This document shows, one piece after another, positions 51,694 through 60,045 of a stretch of DNA of 64,000 nucleotides; positions within the stretch are counted from its first letter, which is position 1, and the number at the start of each line of letters is the position of its first letter. The notes under the pieces were generated by a model that was given only the letters and a program-made list of their open reading frames with translations, made no database searches and was not told where the DNA came from. The translations under genes and the position numbers were made by a program. Source of the stretch: Shimia sp051201625. GTDB taxonomy: Bacteria; Pseudomonadota; Alphaproteobacteria; Rhodobacterales; Rhodobacteraceae. The stretch lies in contig NZ_CP179203.1 of the NCBI RefSeq assembly GCF_051201625.1, positions 1,922,001 to 1,986,000 on the forward strand, read 5' to 3'.

Positions 51694-52766
51694 GTGAAGC
51701 AAACATCTCTGCATGGGCAACCTGGCGTGAAATACGAGCACAACCAAATATCTGGCGGCAGTGGTCAACGGTCTGTGATTTTGCTTCGCATCAGTCATGG
51801 ATTGACAAGCAATCCTTTGATGAGGTTTGGTTTTGTGGTGCTGGGACAAGTCAATTCATTGGCGATATAATCGCAGCTGGTCTTGAAGGTCAGCGGGGTG
51901 GGTATCGGTTTCGCTCTGTTGCAACTACAGATCTGGTTACGCGACCACAGGCATTTTTGCGTGACAGGAAACCGCTCGTTGTAAGTTTTGGGAGGTCTGG
52001 TAATTCATCGGAAAGTCTTGGCACGCTAGATGTGCTTGATGTGTTGGTACCAATGGCGCCACGTCTGAATATCACCTGTAACGCTGATAGCGCGCTGTCA
52101 ACGCGCCAGTCGGCGTTCTCTCGTGCGATCATTCTTCCACCCGAAACCCATGATAGCGGTTTTGCGATGACTAGCAGTTTTTCAACTATGCTGCTGACGG
52201 CGTTGATGTTGTTTTCTACTGATGCAATGACGCCGGAAAGATTGGTTCGGGCGGCTGATAATTTTGACTTAGTACAACCACGTATGCTGAGTGAAATCTC
52301 TAATGCCCCGGACCGGGCGGTTTTTTTAGGTACCGGAGCAATGGCCTATGCCGCGAGAGAGGCGTCACTAAAGGTTATGGAATTGTCTGCCGGCAAAATT
52401 CCATGCTTGTGGGACAGCGTTTTGGGCTTTCGTCACGGTCCAAAGTCATTCGTAACGGATGCAACTGAAATAGTCGTCTTTACTTCATTGCATGACCCAG
52501 CGGCACAATACGAAGCAGACTTGATTGCAGAGTTATGTCAGCAATTTCCAGAAGCAAAGGTGACCTCAATAGGCCCAGGTGCGGACATTAATTTAGCGCA
52601 TCCTGACGGAGCAGTTTGGGCTGCTCCTAACGCTATCCTTTATGCGCAGTTGGCTGGGGCTACATGGTCTCACGCAGGTGGGTTGAATGTTGATAATCCT
52701 TTTGAGGGACAAGGTACGCTGTCCCGTGTCGTGTCGGGCGTCCGGCTTTATGGGGTCGCTACATGA
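51690..52766 (+). CDS. agaS: SIS-domain protein, AgaS-like (galactosamine-6-P deaminase/isomerase)
   Basis: 358 aa. Two SIS domains with DEVWFCGAGTSQFIGDIIAA, VVSFGRSGNSSESLGTLDVL and VMELSAGKIPCLWDSVLGFR then HGPKSF, which is the AgaS pattern (tagatose-6-P ketose/aldose isomerase). In GalNAc catabolism AgaS converts GalN-6-P to tagatose-6-P and ammonia. Its pairing with a second, GlmS-like SIS gene and a GatZ-like gene suggests both GlcNAc and GalNAc branches. Confidence 0.85.
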   Translation: MSEANISAWATWREIRAQPNIWRQWSTVCDFASHQSWIDKQSFDEVWFCGAGTSQFIGDIIAAGLEGQRGGYRFRSVATTDLVTRPQAFLRDRKPLVVSFGRSGNSSESLGTLDVLDVLVPMAPRLNITCNADSALSTRQSAFSRAIILPPETHDSGFAMTSSFSTMLLTALMLFSTDAMTPERLVRAADNFDLVQPRMLSEISNAPDRAVFLGTGAMAYAAREASLKVMELSAGKIPCLWDSVLGFRHGPKSFVTDATEIVVFTSLHDPAAQYEADLIAELCQQFPEAKVTSIGPGADINLAHPDGAVWAAPNAILYAQLAGATWSHAGGLNVDNPFEGQGTLSRVVSGVRLYGVAT

Positions 52767-53674
52767 TCTGCTATGCTGGCATAGATCTAGGTGGAACAAA
52801 GTCTGAAGCACAGCTGTTTGACGCCAGTTGGCGGCTTGTTGATCGTCAACGTTTGGCCACACCAGACACATATGAGGCATTGGTTGACGTAGTTTCGGGG
52901 CAAGTGAAATGGTCGCTACAACGAGCGGGTAAGGCCATCCCGGTTGGTGTCGGAGCGCCGGGCATGATCGATACGCGAGGACATGCGTTCACCGCCAACC
53001 TTCCGGCCATGGGAAAGCCGTTGCCAGCTGATATCAAGGCTTCTGCTGGGCATCAGGTTGCGTATATCAACGATTGTCGGGCTTTGGCATTGTCTGAAGC
53101 CGTATTTGGCGTTGGCCAAGGACACAGTACGGTCATGTCGCTTATTATTGGGACTGGTGTAGGAGGAGGGGTCGCATACGACGGTCATCTACGTTCTGGG
53201 CCGTCAAGCTGTGGTGGAGAATTTGGTCATATCGCCGCTGCGGTGGCATCCGTGCAGGAAAATGGACTTAGCCTCTATCGCTGTGGCTGTGGTCGTATCG
53301 GTTGCGTGGAAACATATCTTGCTGGCCCCGGGCTTGTTAGAATGGCACGAGATTTGACGGGTAAGGTCATGACCACGCAGGAAATAGGTGCCAAAAAGAA
53401 TCAATCAGGTCCCGCTCGTGATGCATGGAGCGTTTGGCTGGATATTACTGCAAATCTTTTGATTTCACTCATCCATTCGGTTGATCCAGACGTGATCGCG
53501 CTCGGTGGCGGTTTAAGCAAGATCTCGGGTGTCGCAGACGACTTGAAGAATCATGTATCAAAAAAGCAATTGCCGGGCTTTGGTCTTCCGGACATAGTTT
53601 TGGCAGCGGGCGGTGACGCCAGTGGTGCGCGAGGTGCGGCATTAGCCGCAGCGCAAGAGACTGGTTATGTCTGA
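52763..53674 (+). CDS. ROK-family sugar kinase
   Basis: 303 aa. ATP-binding YAGIDLGGTKSEAQLFD at the N-terminus, GVGAPGMIDTRGHAFTANLP, GTGVGGGVAYDGHL with the catalytic Asp region just before (INDCRALALSEAVFG), and the ROK zinc motif CGCGRIGCVETYLAG. In this operon it most simply phosphorylates free GlcNAc or GalNAc released by GH20, giving the substrate of NagA. Overlaps agaS by 4 bp and gatZ by 8 bp. Confidence 0.88.
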   Translation: MICYAGIDLGGTKSEAQLFDASWRLVDRQRLATPDTYEALVDVVSGQVKWSLQRAGKAIPVGVGAPGMIDTRGHAFTANLPAMGKPLPADIKASAGHQVAYINDCRALALSEAVFGVGQGHSTVMSLIIGTGVGGGVAYDGHLRSGPSSCGGEFGHIAAAVASVQENGLSLYRCGCGRIGCVETYLAGPGLVRMARDLTGKVMTTQEIGAKKNQSGPARDAWSVWLDITANLLISLIHSVDPDVIALGGGLSKISGVADDLKNHVSKKQLPGFGLPDIVLAAGGDASGARGAALAAAQETGYV

Positions 53675-54932
53675 AACTCTCAGGAGAATAATTGCCAAAA
53701 ATCGTGCTGGCGAACGTGTTGCGATCCCATCTGTGTGTTCAGCACAACCGGATGTTTTGCGCGCTTCATTGAAGTGGGCGGAACGTATCGACAGGCCCAT
53801 CGTGATTGAGGCGACGTCAAATCAGGTCAATCAGGAGGGTGGATACACCAATAATACACCAATTAAATTTGTAAACTATATCAATTCACTGATAGATGAA
53901 TGTGATGTCGATCGTGAGCGCGTGACGCTTGGAGGAGACCATCTTGGACCGCAGGTATGGCGCGATTTGCCAGCCAAAATCGCGATGAAAAAAGCACGGA
54001 TACTAGTGGCCGATTATGTTTCTGCTGGGTTCCAAAAAATTCATTTGGATTGCTCGGAAGGCTGTGCAGGTGAAGTGGCACAGCTATCTGACGAGGTTGC
54101 TGCAAAAAGAACAGCAACGCTTGCCAGTGTGTGTGAAGATGCTGCTCAGCACTCCTCACTACTTTACGTGATTGGTACGGAGGTACCGCCGCCGGGAGGG
54201 GCTAGGATCGATGAAAGTGGTGATATTTTAGCCACTTCGCCGGAAGCCGCTTTGGCCACACTTGCCGCGCATGAAAATGCTTTTGTTAAATTGGGGTTGG
54301 TGGATTTGAAATCCCAGATTGCTGGATTGGTTGTTCAGCCTGGCGTTGAATTTGCTCCAATGCATGTTCATCACATGCCCCTAGACCGAGACCCAGCTCT
54401 TCGCGATGTTATGATGGGTTGGCCAGGATTGTGCCTTGAGGCGCATTCAACAGATTATCAAAAACCGAGAGTCTTTGGACGTTTGGCCGACTTAGGGTTC
54501 GCATTTCAGAAGGTTGGACCAGCGTTGACTGCGGCATATCGACAAGCCCTATATGCACTAGAGGCGGCCTTGGATATTTCTGGAGAGAGTACAGGATTGA
54601 TAAAGGTCATGGATAAGCTCATGGCGCAAGAACCACGATACTGGCAAAAACATTACGCGCAAAATAATCGCGTTGCGCGCCATGTCGGGTTGTCAGATCG
54701 CATTAGGTATTACTGGCCGTACCCTGCTGCGCAACAAGCAGTTGCAAGGCTTCGGGATAAGGTAAATGCCCGAACACTTCCAGATCCACTGTTGTGGCAG
54801 GTTTTTGCACCCAATGTTCTGGATCGAGCCGAGCAGCTACAGGGTTCACAGGTCCAAAGACTGATCGATGCGCAGATTGAGATAACTCTTGATCCGTATG
54901 ATGTTCGTCAAGTGGAGCACAAACATGCGTGA
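53667..54932 (+). CDS. D-tagatose-bisphosphate aldolase accessory subunit / tagatose-6-P kinase-like (GatZ/KbaZ/AgaZ)
   Basis: 421 aa, full length for GatZ/KbaZ. GVRV-type start is replaced by GERVAIPSVCSAQPDVLRAS, then IVIEATSNQVNQEGGYTNN, VTLGGDHLGPQVWRDLPA and the DCSEGCAGE segment, closing with the conserved SDRIRYYWPYPAAQQAVARL. Described as the non-catalytic partner of the class II tagatose-bisphosphate aldolase, and assigned in some proteobacterial GalNAc pathways as tagatose-6-P kinase (AgaZ). No GatY/KbaY aldolase gene lies in the window. Its presence points to a galactosamine branch. Confidence 0.9.
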   Translation: MSETLRRIIAKNRAGERVAIPSVCSAQPDVLRASLKWAERIDRPIVIEATSNQVNQEGGYTNNTPIKFVNYINSLIDECDVDRERVTLGGDHLGPQVWRDLPAKIAMKKARILVADYVSAGFQKIHLDCSEGCAGEVAQLSDEVAAKRTATLASVCEDAAQHSSLLYVIGTEVPPPGGARIDESGDILATSPEAALATLAAHENAFVKLGLVDLKSQIAGLVVQPGVEFAPMHVHHMPLDRDPALRDVMMGWPGLCLEAHSTDYQKPRVFGRLADLGFAFQKVGPALTAAYRQALYALEAALDISGESTGLIKVMDKLMAQEPRYWQKHYAQNNRVARHVGLSDRIRYYWPYPAAQQAVARLRDKVNARTLPDPLLWQVFAPNVLDRAEQLQGSQVQRLIDAQIEITLDPYDVRQVEHKHA

Positions 54933-56040
54933 AACCTGGTTACTACCAAATATGGTTTTTGATGGAGAAAAAATTCTTAAAAACAGATGTTTGAGGGTTA
55001 TTGACGGCAAGATAGATAAAGTGCTTTCTGCGGATAAAGCACGAGCAGACGCGCGCAAGATTGATGGAATTGTCTCGCCTGGCTTTATTGATCTTCAGGT
55101 CAATGGCGGTGGCGGTGTTTTGTTTAACGAGATGTCAAGTATCGACGGTATCTCGATAATATCTCAAGCACATCGCCAATTTGGAACAACTGGAATATTA
55201 CCAACAGTTATCACCGACGCTCCGCATGTTTTGTGCAATGCGGTGGATGCCATTATTGCTGCAAAGGGAAACCCCGGTATTTTGGGCATTCACATTGAGG
55301 GGCCACATATTTCTGTCGCCAGGCGTGGTACACATTCAAAGCAATTTGTGCGACCGATGGACGAAGCAACTTTTTCCCACGTTGAGCGCCTACGGTCAAA
55401 TCAGATTGCTGTTCTCATCACGGTGGCGCCAGAAGCAATAACATTGGATCAAATCAATAGGTTGGTGAACATTGGTGCAGTGGTTTCTCTCGGGCACTCG
55501 AATGCTTCTGCAGAAGAAACTAAAACAGCTATTGAGGCTGGGGCCAGTTGTGCAACGCATTTGTTTAATGCGATGTCGCCGATGCTGAACCGCGCCCCAG
55601 GCGTCACCGGAGCTGTAATTAACTCTAGCCTATACGCCGGCATCATTGTTGATGGAATTCACGTGGCCGACGAAATGGTTGGTCTTGCCATGCGTGCGCG
55701 ACCAATGATGGATACTACATTCCTCGTTTCAGATGCGATGCCGACAGTTGGAGGACCAGATAAATTCAACCTTTATGGCGCTGAACTACACCTTGAGGAA
55801 GGTCGGCTTGTTAATGGAGAAGGAAGCCTTGCTGGTGCACATCTCACGCAGGCAGAGGGTGTATACCGTCTGGCAAACATTGTTGGTGTTGACCGAGTGG
55901 AGGCTTTACGTGCGGCAATTACAATACCGGCGCGTGTTATTAACGCGCAAGATGCTTGCCGCATCGAAGGTCAATCCCTTGGTGATGTGATCCTTTTGGC
56001 CCCCGACTTGAGATTCAAGGGTTTTTTAAAGAGTGAGTGA
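54925..56040 (+). CDS. nagA: N-acetylglucosamine-6-phosphate deacetylase
   Basis: 371 aa from the ATG at 54925 (8 bp inside gatZ); a longer frame from 54889 is not needed. NagA motifs: VSPGFIDLQVNGGGGVLFNE, LGIHIEGPHIS, VSLGHSNASAEET, CATHLFNAMSPM (metal His), IIVDGIHVA and the catalytic FLVSDAMPTVGG. It removes acetate from GlcNAc-6-P, and possibly GalNAc-6-P, yielding the amine for the SIS deaminases. Overlaps cutC by 8 bp. Confidence 0.95.
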   Translation: MRETWLLPNMVFDGEKILKNRCLRVIDGKIDKVLSADKARADARKIDGIVSPGFIDLQVNGGGGVLFNEMSSIDGISIISQAHRQFGTTGILPTVITDAPHVLCNAVDAIIAAKGNPGILGIHIEGPHISVARRGTHSKQFVRPMDEATFSHVERLRSNQIAVLITVAPEAITLDQINRLVNIGAVVSLGHSNASAEETKTAIEAGASCATHLFNAMSPMLNRAPGVTGAVINSSLYAGIIVDGIHVADEMVGLAMRARPMMDTTFLVSDAMPTVGGPDKFNLYGAELHLEEGRLVNGEGSLAGAHLTQAEGVYRLANIVGVDRVEALRAAITIPARVINAQDACRIEGQSLGDVILLAPDLRFKGFLKSE

Positions 56041-56761
56041 CACTTTAGAGGTCTGTGTCGACGATCACGACGATCTTGCGACTGCTATACGATTAGGTGT
56101 GGACAGGATCGAGTTATGCAGTGCTCTTGAATTAGGTGGTTTGACACCAACTACTGGATTAATAGATCAGGCGCGATATTCTGACGTGCCAATTTATGCT
56201 ATGATACGCCCTCGCGCCGGTAACTTCATCTATTCAGAGGCTGAAGTTCAGCGCATGGAGCAGGATATTGAGACCGTCAGAATTGCCGGATTGGCAGGCA
56301 TCGTTTTTGGAGCCTTAACGCCGAATTTGAACTTGGACTTTGTTATATTGGAGCGACTTTGCAGGGCTGCACGACGCATGGGGCTGACTTTGCATCGCGC
56401 GGTCGATGATATGACTTCTCCAAGAGAAGCAATTCTGCCCGCAATTAAGCTTGGTTTTGAACGCATTCTGACGTCAGGAGGTGCTGATACAGCATTACAA
56501 GGCGCCATTGAATTATCCGCCATGATTGCGCTCGCTGAGGACAAAATTGAAATAATGGCTGGGGGCGGAGTTTCTTGCAACGCGATTGCGCGACTGCGTG
56601 CCGCAAAAATCACATCATTTCATGCCTCCTGTCGGGGCAATCGCGTCGTTGCAAATCGTAGACCACTTGAACTGGGTATTCTGACAAAAACGTTGACTGA
56701 AGTAAGGGATGGATCGCGAAGTGAAGACAAGATTTTTAAGGCAGAGGGGCAAGCAACTTAA
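56033..56761 (+). CDS. cutC: CutC family protein
   Basis: 242 aa from a GTG overlapping the nagA stop. The CutC barrel is clear: LEVCVDDHDDLATAIRLGVD, RIELCSALELGGLTPTTGLI, PIYAMIRPRAGNFIYSEAEV, and ERILTSGGADTALQGAIEL with IEIMAGGGV. The name comes from copper homeostasis, but no copper gene is nearby and it is translationally coupled to nagA. A role in amino-sugar metabolism is therefore the better guess here. The last gene of the operon; no clear terminator follows. Confidence 0.9.
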   Translation: MSDTLEVCVDDHDDLATAIRLGVDRIELCSALELGGLTPTTGLIDQARYSDVPIYAMIRPRAGNFIYSEAEVQRMEQDIETVRIAGLAGIVFGALTPNLNLDFVILERLCRAARRMGLTLHRAVDDMTSPREAILPAIKLGFERILTSGGADTALQGAIELSAMIALAEDKIEIMAGGGVSCNAIARLRAAKITSFHASCRGNRVVANRRPLELGILTKTLTEVRDGSRSEDKIFKAEGQAT

Positions 56762-56934
56762 AATAATTTTACAAATTGGAGCTCAGTTACCGCTGTTCCG
56801 TTTATTTAAGTGGCGCTTCAGAGCAGTGAGGATGCTATAAGTATCTTAGGTTTGCGTCGTTTCGAGCCTGATAAGTTAAAAATGTGGTTGAGTGACTCAT
56901 TTGGTCGTTAAGTTTTTTTCAAATTTGATGATCC

Positions 56935-57339
56935 TTACCTGTGGACGTGAACTGCGCAGGTCGCATGCCGCACTACGCGTGCCGCGGTAGAGCCGAGGAA
57001 AAAATCACTCAACCCTGGTTTATGAGATCCCATAACGATACAGTTGACCGCATGCTTGTCAGCAAATTCAATTATACTGCGGTATATGTGGCCTTCCTTT
57101 ACGTGGCCATGAATATTTTTCTCGCCGTCAAGCTTATCTTTCATCATGTCATGAGCACGATCAAATGCGCTTTGCGCCTGTGCCTCACTTTCCGTCGCTT
57201 TAGCAATTCCGAAGGCTGTTTCGACAACATGAAGGGCCAAAATTTCGCCTGCCGGCAATAGTAGCCCGCGTGCGACTGCAAAAAGCTTGTGGGAGAGCCC
57301 ATGGTCTAGGGCTAGCGGTACCAGAATCTTGTTATGCAT
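56935..57339 (-). CDS. Universal stress protein (UspA family)
   Basis: 134 aa. NKILVPLALDHGLSHKLFAV begins the fold, and the ATP-binding-type end reads VMGSHKPGLSDFFLGSTAAR with VVRHATCAVHVHR. The GSxxxG..GS pattern suggests nucleotide binding. Small cytoplasmic stress protein; regulation not seen. It is a single gene converging on the amino-sugar operon. Confidence 0.9.
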   Translation of the reverse strand: MHNKILVPLALDHGLSHKLFAVARGLLLPAGEILALHVVETAFGIAKATESEAQAQSAFDRAHDMMKDKLDGEKNIHGHVKEGHIYRSIIEFADKHAVNCIVMGSHKPGLSDFFLGSTAARVVRHATCAVHVHR

Positions 57340-57660
57340 GAAGACTTTCGATCATTTGACTGGGGCCATATTGGACCGTGAATGTTTAAATTAATGATAG
57401 CACACTCGCCGGAGTATTCGAGCTTTAAACGTTGGGGGGCGTCAACTCGAGACGTTAAGATGGATGACTGTTGCTGGTGGGGCTGGCATATTTCAGTTAA
57501 TCTGCATGTTAAGGGCATTGAATTTAGCGGCCTCTTAGAGCTGGCTTGAGCAACACTTAAACCCATAGCTTGACGTGATCATTTGATCAGCCAAATTCAT
57601 ACAAAATGAGTTATTCCTTCGCGAGCTATTTTCGATACCAAAGAAACGTTGGTGGGTGCA
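57340..57660. other. Intergenic stretch with one short palindrome
   Basis: About 320 bases between the usp gene and the HpsN-like gene. TGATCA-TT-TGATCA at 57576-57589 directly follows a TTGACG. No gene faces it on the plus strand, so its role is unclear. Nothing else is recognisable. Confidence 0.4.
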
Positions 57661-58968
57661 TTATCCGTTAGCGGTCAGATCAAATTTCTCATCAGGAAAA
57701 TATTTCGCTAGCCGCACATCCGCAGCGCGGGCGTGCCCCTCCATTCCTTCCAAACGTGAGATACGAGCAGTCGCTTCTGCGACAGATTTTGAACCTTCGC
57801 GTGTGGAGCGCTGCCAGGTCACAATCTTCATATATTTATGAACACTCAGACCCCCTGTATAAGTCGCAGCGCGGGATGTGGGCAAAACGTGGTTTGTGCC
57901 GGAAGCTTTGTCACCATATGAGACTGTTGTTTCTTCACCCAAGAAAAGTGATCCGTAACAGGTCAAGCGGTCCAGCCACCAATCTAGTTCGGCCGCCTGA
58001 ACTGTTAGATGCTCAGGCGCGTATTCATCAGATGTGGCAGCCATTTCTTCACGATCGTCGCAAAGAATGACTTCTGCGTAATCGCGCCAAGCGGCGGCTG
58101 CGTTTTCACGATTTAACTCAGGTAGGTCTGCTATAAGTCTTGGAACCAGTCCTAAAACTTCGTCGGCCAGAGGCTTATGATCTGTCATTAGCCAAACAGG
58201 CGAATTATATCCATGTTCAGCCTGGCTTACTAGATCCGTTGCAACAATATGAGCATCTGCGCCTTTATCGGCCAGGATCAAGCTGTCGGTAGGGCCAGCG
58301 ATCATGTCTATACCAACGCGACCGTAGAGGCTACGCTTGGCTTCAGCGACAAATTGATTACCGGGACCCACGATGATATTAGCCTTGGGTTGTCCTAGCA
58401 ATCCAAAAGCCATTGATGCAACTGCCTGTACGCCACCTAAAGCCATTATTTTGTCTGCACCGCTGATATGCGCGGCATAGGCGATCGCAGGGTTGATACC
58501 CTCACCGGGTTGAGGCGGGGTGCAGACGGTGATGTGTCGACAACCTGCTACTTTGGCAGTGGTTACGGTCATTACTGCGCTGGCGATGTGGCGATAACGT
58601 CCCGCAGGAACGTAGCACCCTGCTGCGTCCACGGGTATTGCTTTTTGTCCTGCGACAAGACCGGGTACGATCTCGTACTGAACATCTGAAATCGTAGATT
58701 TTTGTTGCTCTGCGAACCGACGTACATTGTCCTGAGCAAAACAAATATCGTCTTTCAGTTTTTGTGGAACAAGCTTCGAAGCTGCTTCTATCTCGTTTGC
58801 TGTTAACAAGACGTTTCCATCATATTTATCGAATTTCGCAGCGTATTCCAGTGCCGCGGAATCCCCTCGAGCAGCGATATCATCAAGGATATGAGTGACG
58901 GTTTCTCGAACCTCACTTGCATCTGATTCAGAGGTGAGCATGGCTTTTTTCAAGTAGGTTCGCGTCAT
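57661..58968 (-). CDS. hpsN: HpsN-like / histidinol-dehydrogenase-family dehydrogenase
   Basis: 435 aa of the HisD superfamily. Zinc-ligand equivalents are all visible: Gln and His in DLVSQAEHGYNSPVW, Asp in VSYGDKASGTNHV, His in EGMEGHARAADVRL; the catalytic pair EYAPEHLTV is also kept. Instead of HisD's GLYVPGG it has GCYVPAGRYRHIASAV, and SVHKYMKIVTWQR near the end, as in sulfopropanediol dehydrogenase HpsN. It lies downstream of a TRAP transporter rather than in a his operon, so oxidation of an imported hydroxy compound to a carboxylate is more likely than histidine synthesis. Confidence 0.75.
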   Translation of the reverse strand: MTRTYLKKAMLTSESDASEVRETVTHILDDIAARGDSAALEYAAKFDKYDGNVLLTANEIEAASKLVPQKLKDDICFAQDNVRRFAEQQKSTISDVQYEIVPGLVAGQKAIPVDAAGCYVPAGRYRHIASAVMTVTTAKVAGCRHITVCTPPQPGEGINPAIAYAAHISGADKIMALGGVQAVASMAFGLLGQPKANIIVGPGNQFVAEAKRSLYGRVGIDMIAGPTDSLILADKGADAHIVATDLVSQAEHGYNSPVWLMTDHKPLADEVLGLVPRLIADLPELNRENAAAAWRDYAEVILCDDREEMAATSDEYAPEHLTVQAAELDWWLDRLTCYGSLFLGEETTVSYGDKASGTNHVLPTSRAATYTGGLSVHKYMKIVTWQRSTREGSKSVAEATARISRLEGMEGHARAADVRLAKYFPDEKFDLTANG

Positions 58969-58992
58969 GGCAAAACGGCTCCGGTAAATGTT

Positions 58993-60042
58993 TCAAGTTT
59001 CACGTCTGTTGTGACGGATAGATGAGATAAAGGCGTACCCGATAAAGGCTACGCCAAGTCCTCCGGTCAAAATTTCGGGAACATGTATCAAAGACTGGAT
59101 GAACATCACGACAGATAGTGCAAAAATTGAATAGAAGGCGCCATGTTCGAGGTAACGGAATTCTTGCAAGGTACCTTTTTCGACAAGCATTATCGTCATT
59201 GATCGCACGTACATTGCACCGACGCCGAGTCCAATTGCGATTAGAAGGATATTGGTCGTGAGTGCAAAAGCCCCGATCACACCATCAAATGAAAAGCTTG
59301 CATCCAGTACTTCTAGATAGAGGAATGCGCCAAGTCCGCCTTTCGCACCCATTTGGGCCATCTGGTTGGATTTAAAATCTAAATAGGTGCCCATTCCGTC
59401 CACAAGCGTAAACACAAGCAGTCCACAGATTGCCGCAAACAAAAAAGTAGATTGCTCACTAAGAGGAAGGAAATAGCAAATGATGAGTATAATCGCTAAT
59501 ACCAGCGCAATTTCAAACCCACGCACTGAACCACATTTACGCAGGTTCTTTTCTAACCCCACAATCCAATCGATCGACTTATCTTCATCCACGAAAAATT
59601 TAAGCGCCACCATCATTAAAAATGTTCCGCCAAAGGCTGCAATCGATCCGTGCGCTCCCTCGATTATCCGAGAGTATTCTTCCGGGTTGGCTAACGCTAA
59701 CCGCATCGCTTCAAAAGGGTTTATCCAAGCAAAGACGGCGACAATTGCGAGCGGAAACAGGATCCGCATACCAAAAACGGCAATAAGGATGCCCCATGTC
59801 AAAAAGCGTTGTCGCCAAACGGGAGTCATGTCCTCAAGCTTATTGGCATTCACTATTGCATTATCAAAAGAAAGTGCAATTTCAAGCGCTGCCAAAATAC
59901 CGCCGATTAATAGAAATGAAACGATGCCACTAAAAGTTCCTTCTGTTTCCCAGCCTAGCCAACCAGACAAAAAGAGGCCAATTGCCGTCACGATGAGAGG
60001 CCACTTCAAATAAGAAGCGGCAGAACGCTTTGAGTCACCCAT
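58993..60042 (-). CDS. DUF475 (TerC-like) integral membrane protein
   Basis: 349 aa with about ten helices. GGILAALEIALSFDNAIVNA near residue 50 and LEVLDASFSFDGVIGAFALT near 255 each carry the Asp-containing SFDxxI motif of the TerC/DUF475 group, a likely ion-binding pair. Members are thought to move metal ions such as Mn2+ or to protect against tellurite; that is family-level inference. Its placement between the TRAP permease and the HpsN-like gene, 3 bp after the permease stop, is unusual. Confidence 0.88.
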   Translation of the reverse strand: MGDSKRSAASYLKWPLIVTAIGLFLSGWLGWETEGTFSGIVSFLLIGGILAALEIALSFDNAIVNANKLEDMTPVWRQRFLTWGILIAVFGMRILFPLAIVAVFAWINPFEAMRLALANPEEYSRIIEGAHGSIAAFGGTFLMMVALKFFVDEDKSIDWIVGLEKNLRKCGSVRGFEIALVLAIILIICYFLPLSEQSTFLFAAICGLLVFTLVDGMGTYLDFKSNQMAQMGAKGGLGAFLYLEVLDASFSFDGVIGAFALTTNILLIAIGLGVGAMYVRSMTIMLVEKGTLQEFRYLEHGAFYSIFALSVVMFIQSLIHVPEILTGGLGVAFIGYAFISSIRHNRRET

Positions 60043-60045
60043 GAT

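Noticed and set aside
57576..57589. TGATCA-TT-TGATCA as an FNR/FnrL site upstream of the usp gene
   Set aside because: The repeat is 14 bp like an FNR box, but the half-sites do not align with TTGAT-N4-ATCAA, and its position relative to the usp start is over 230 bp.
57661..58968. Calling the gene hisD (histidine biosynthesis)
   Set aside because: The CYVPAGRY and SVHKYMKIVTWQR features and the TRAP neighbourhood fit the HpsN-type subgroup better, although the superfamily is the same.
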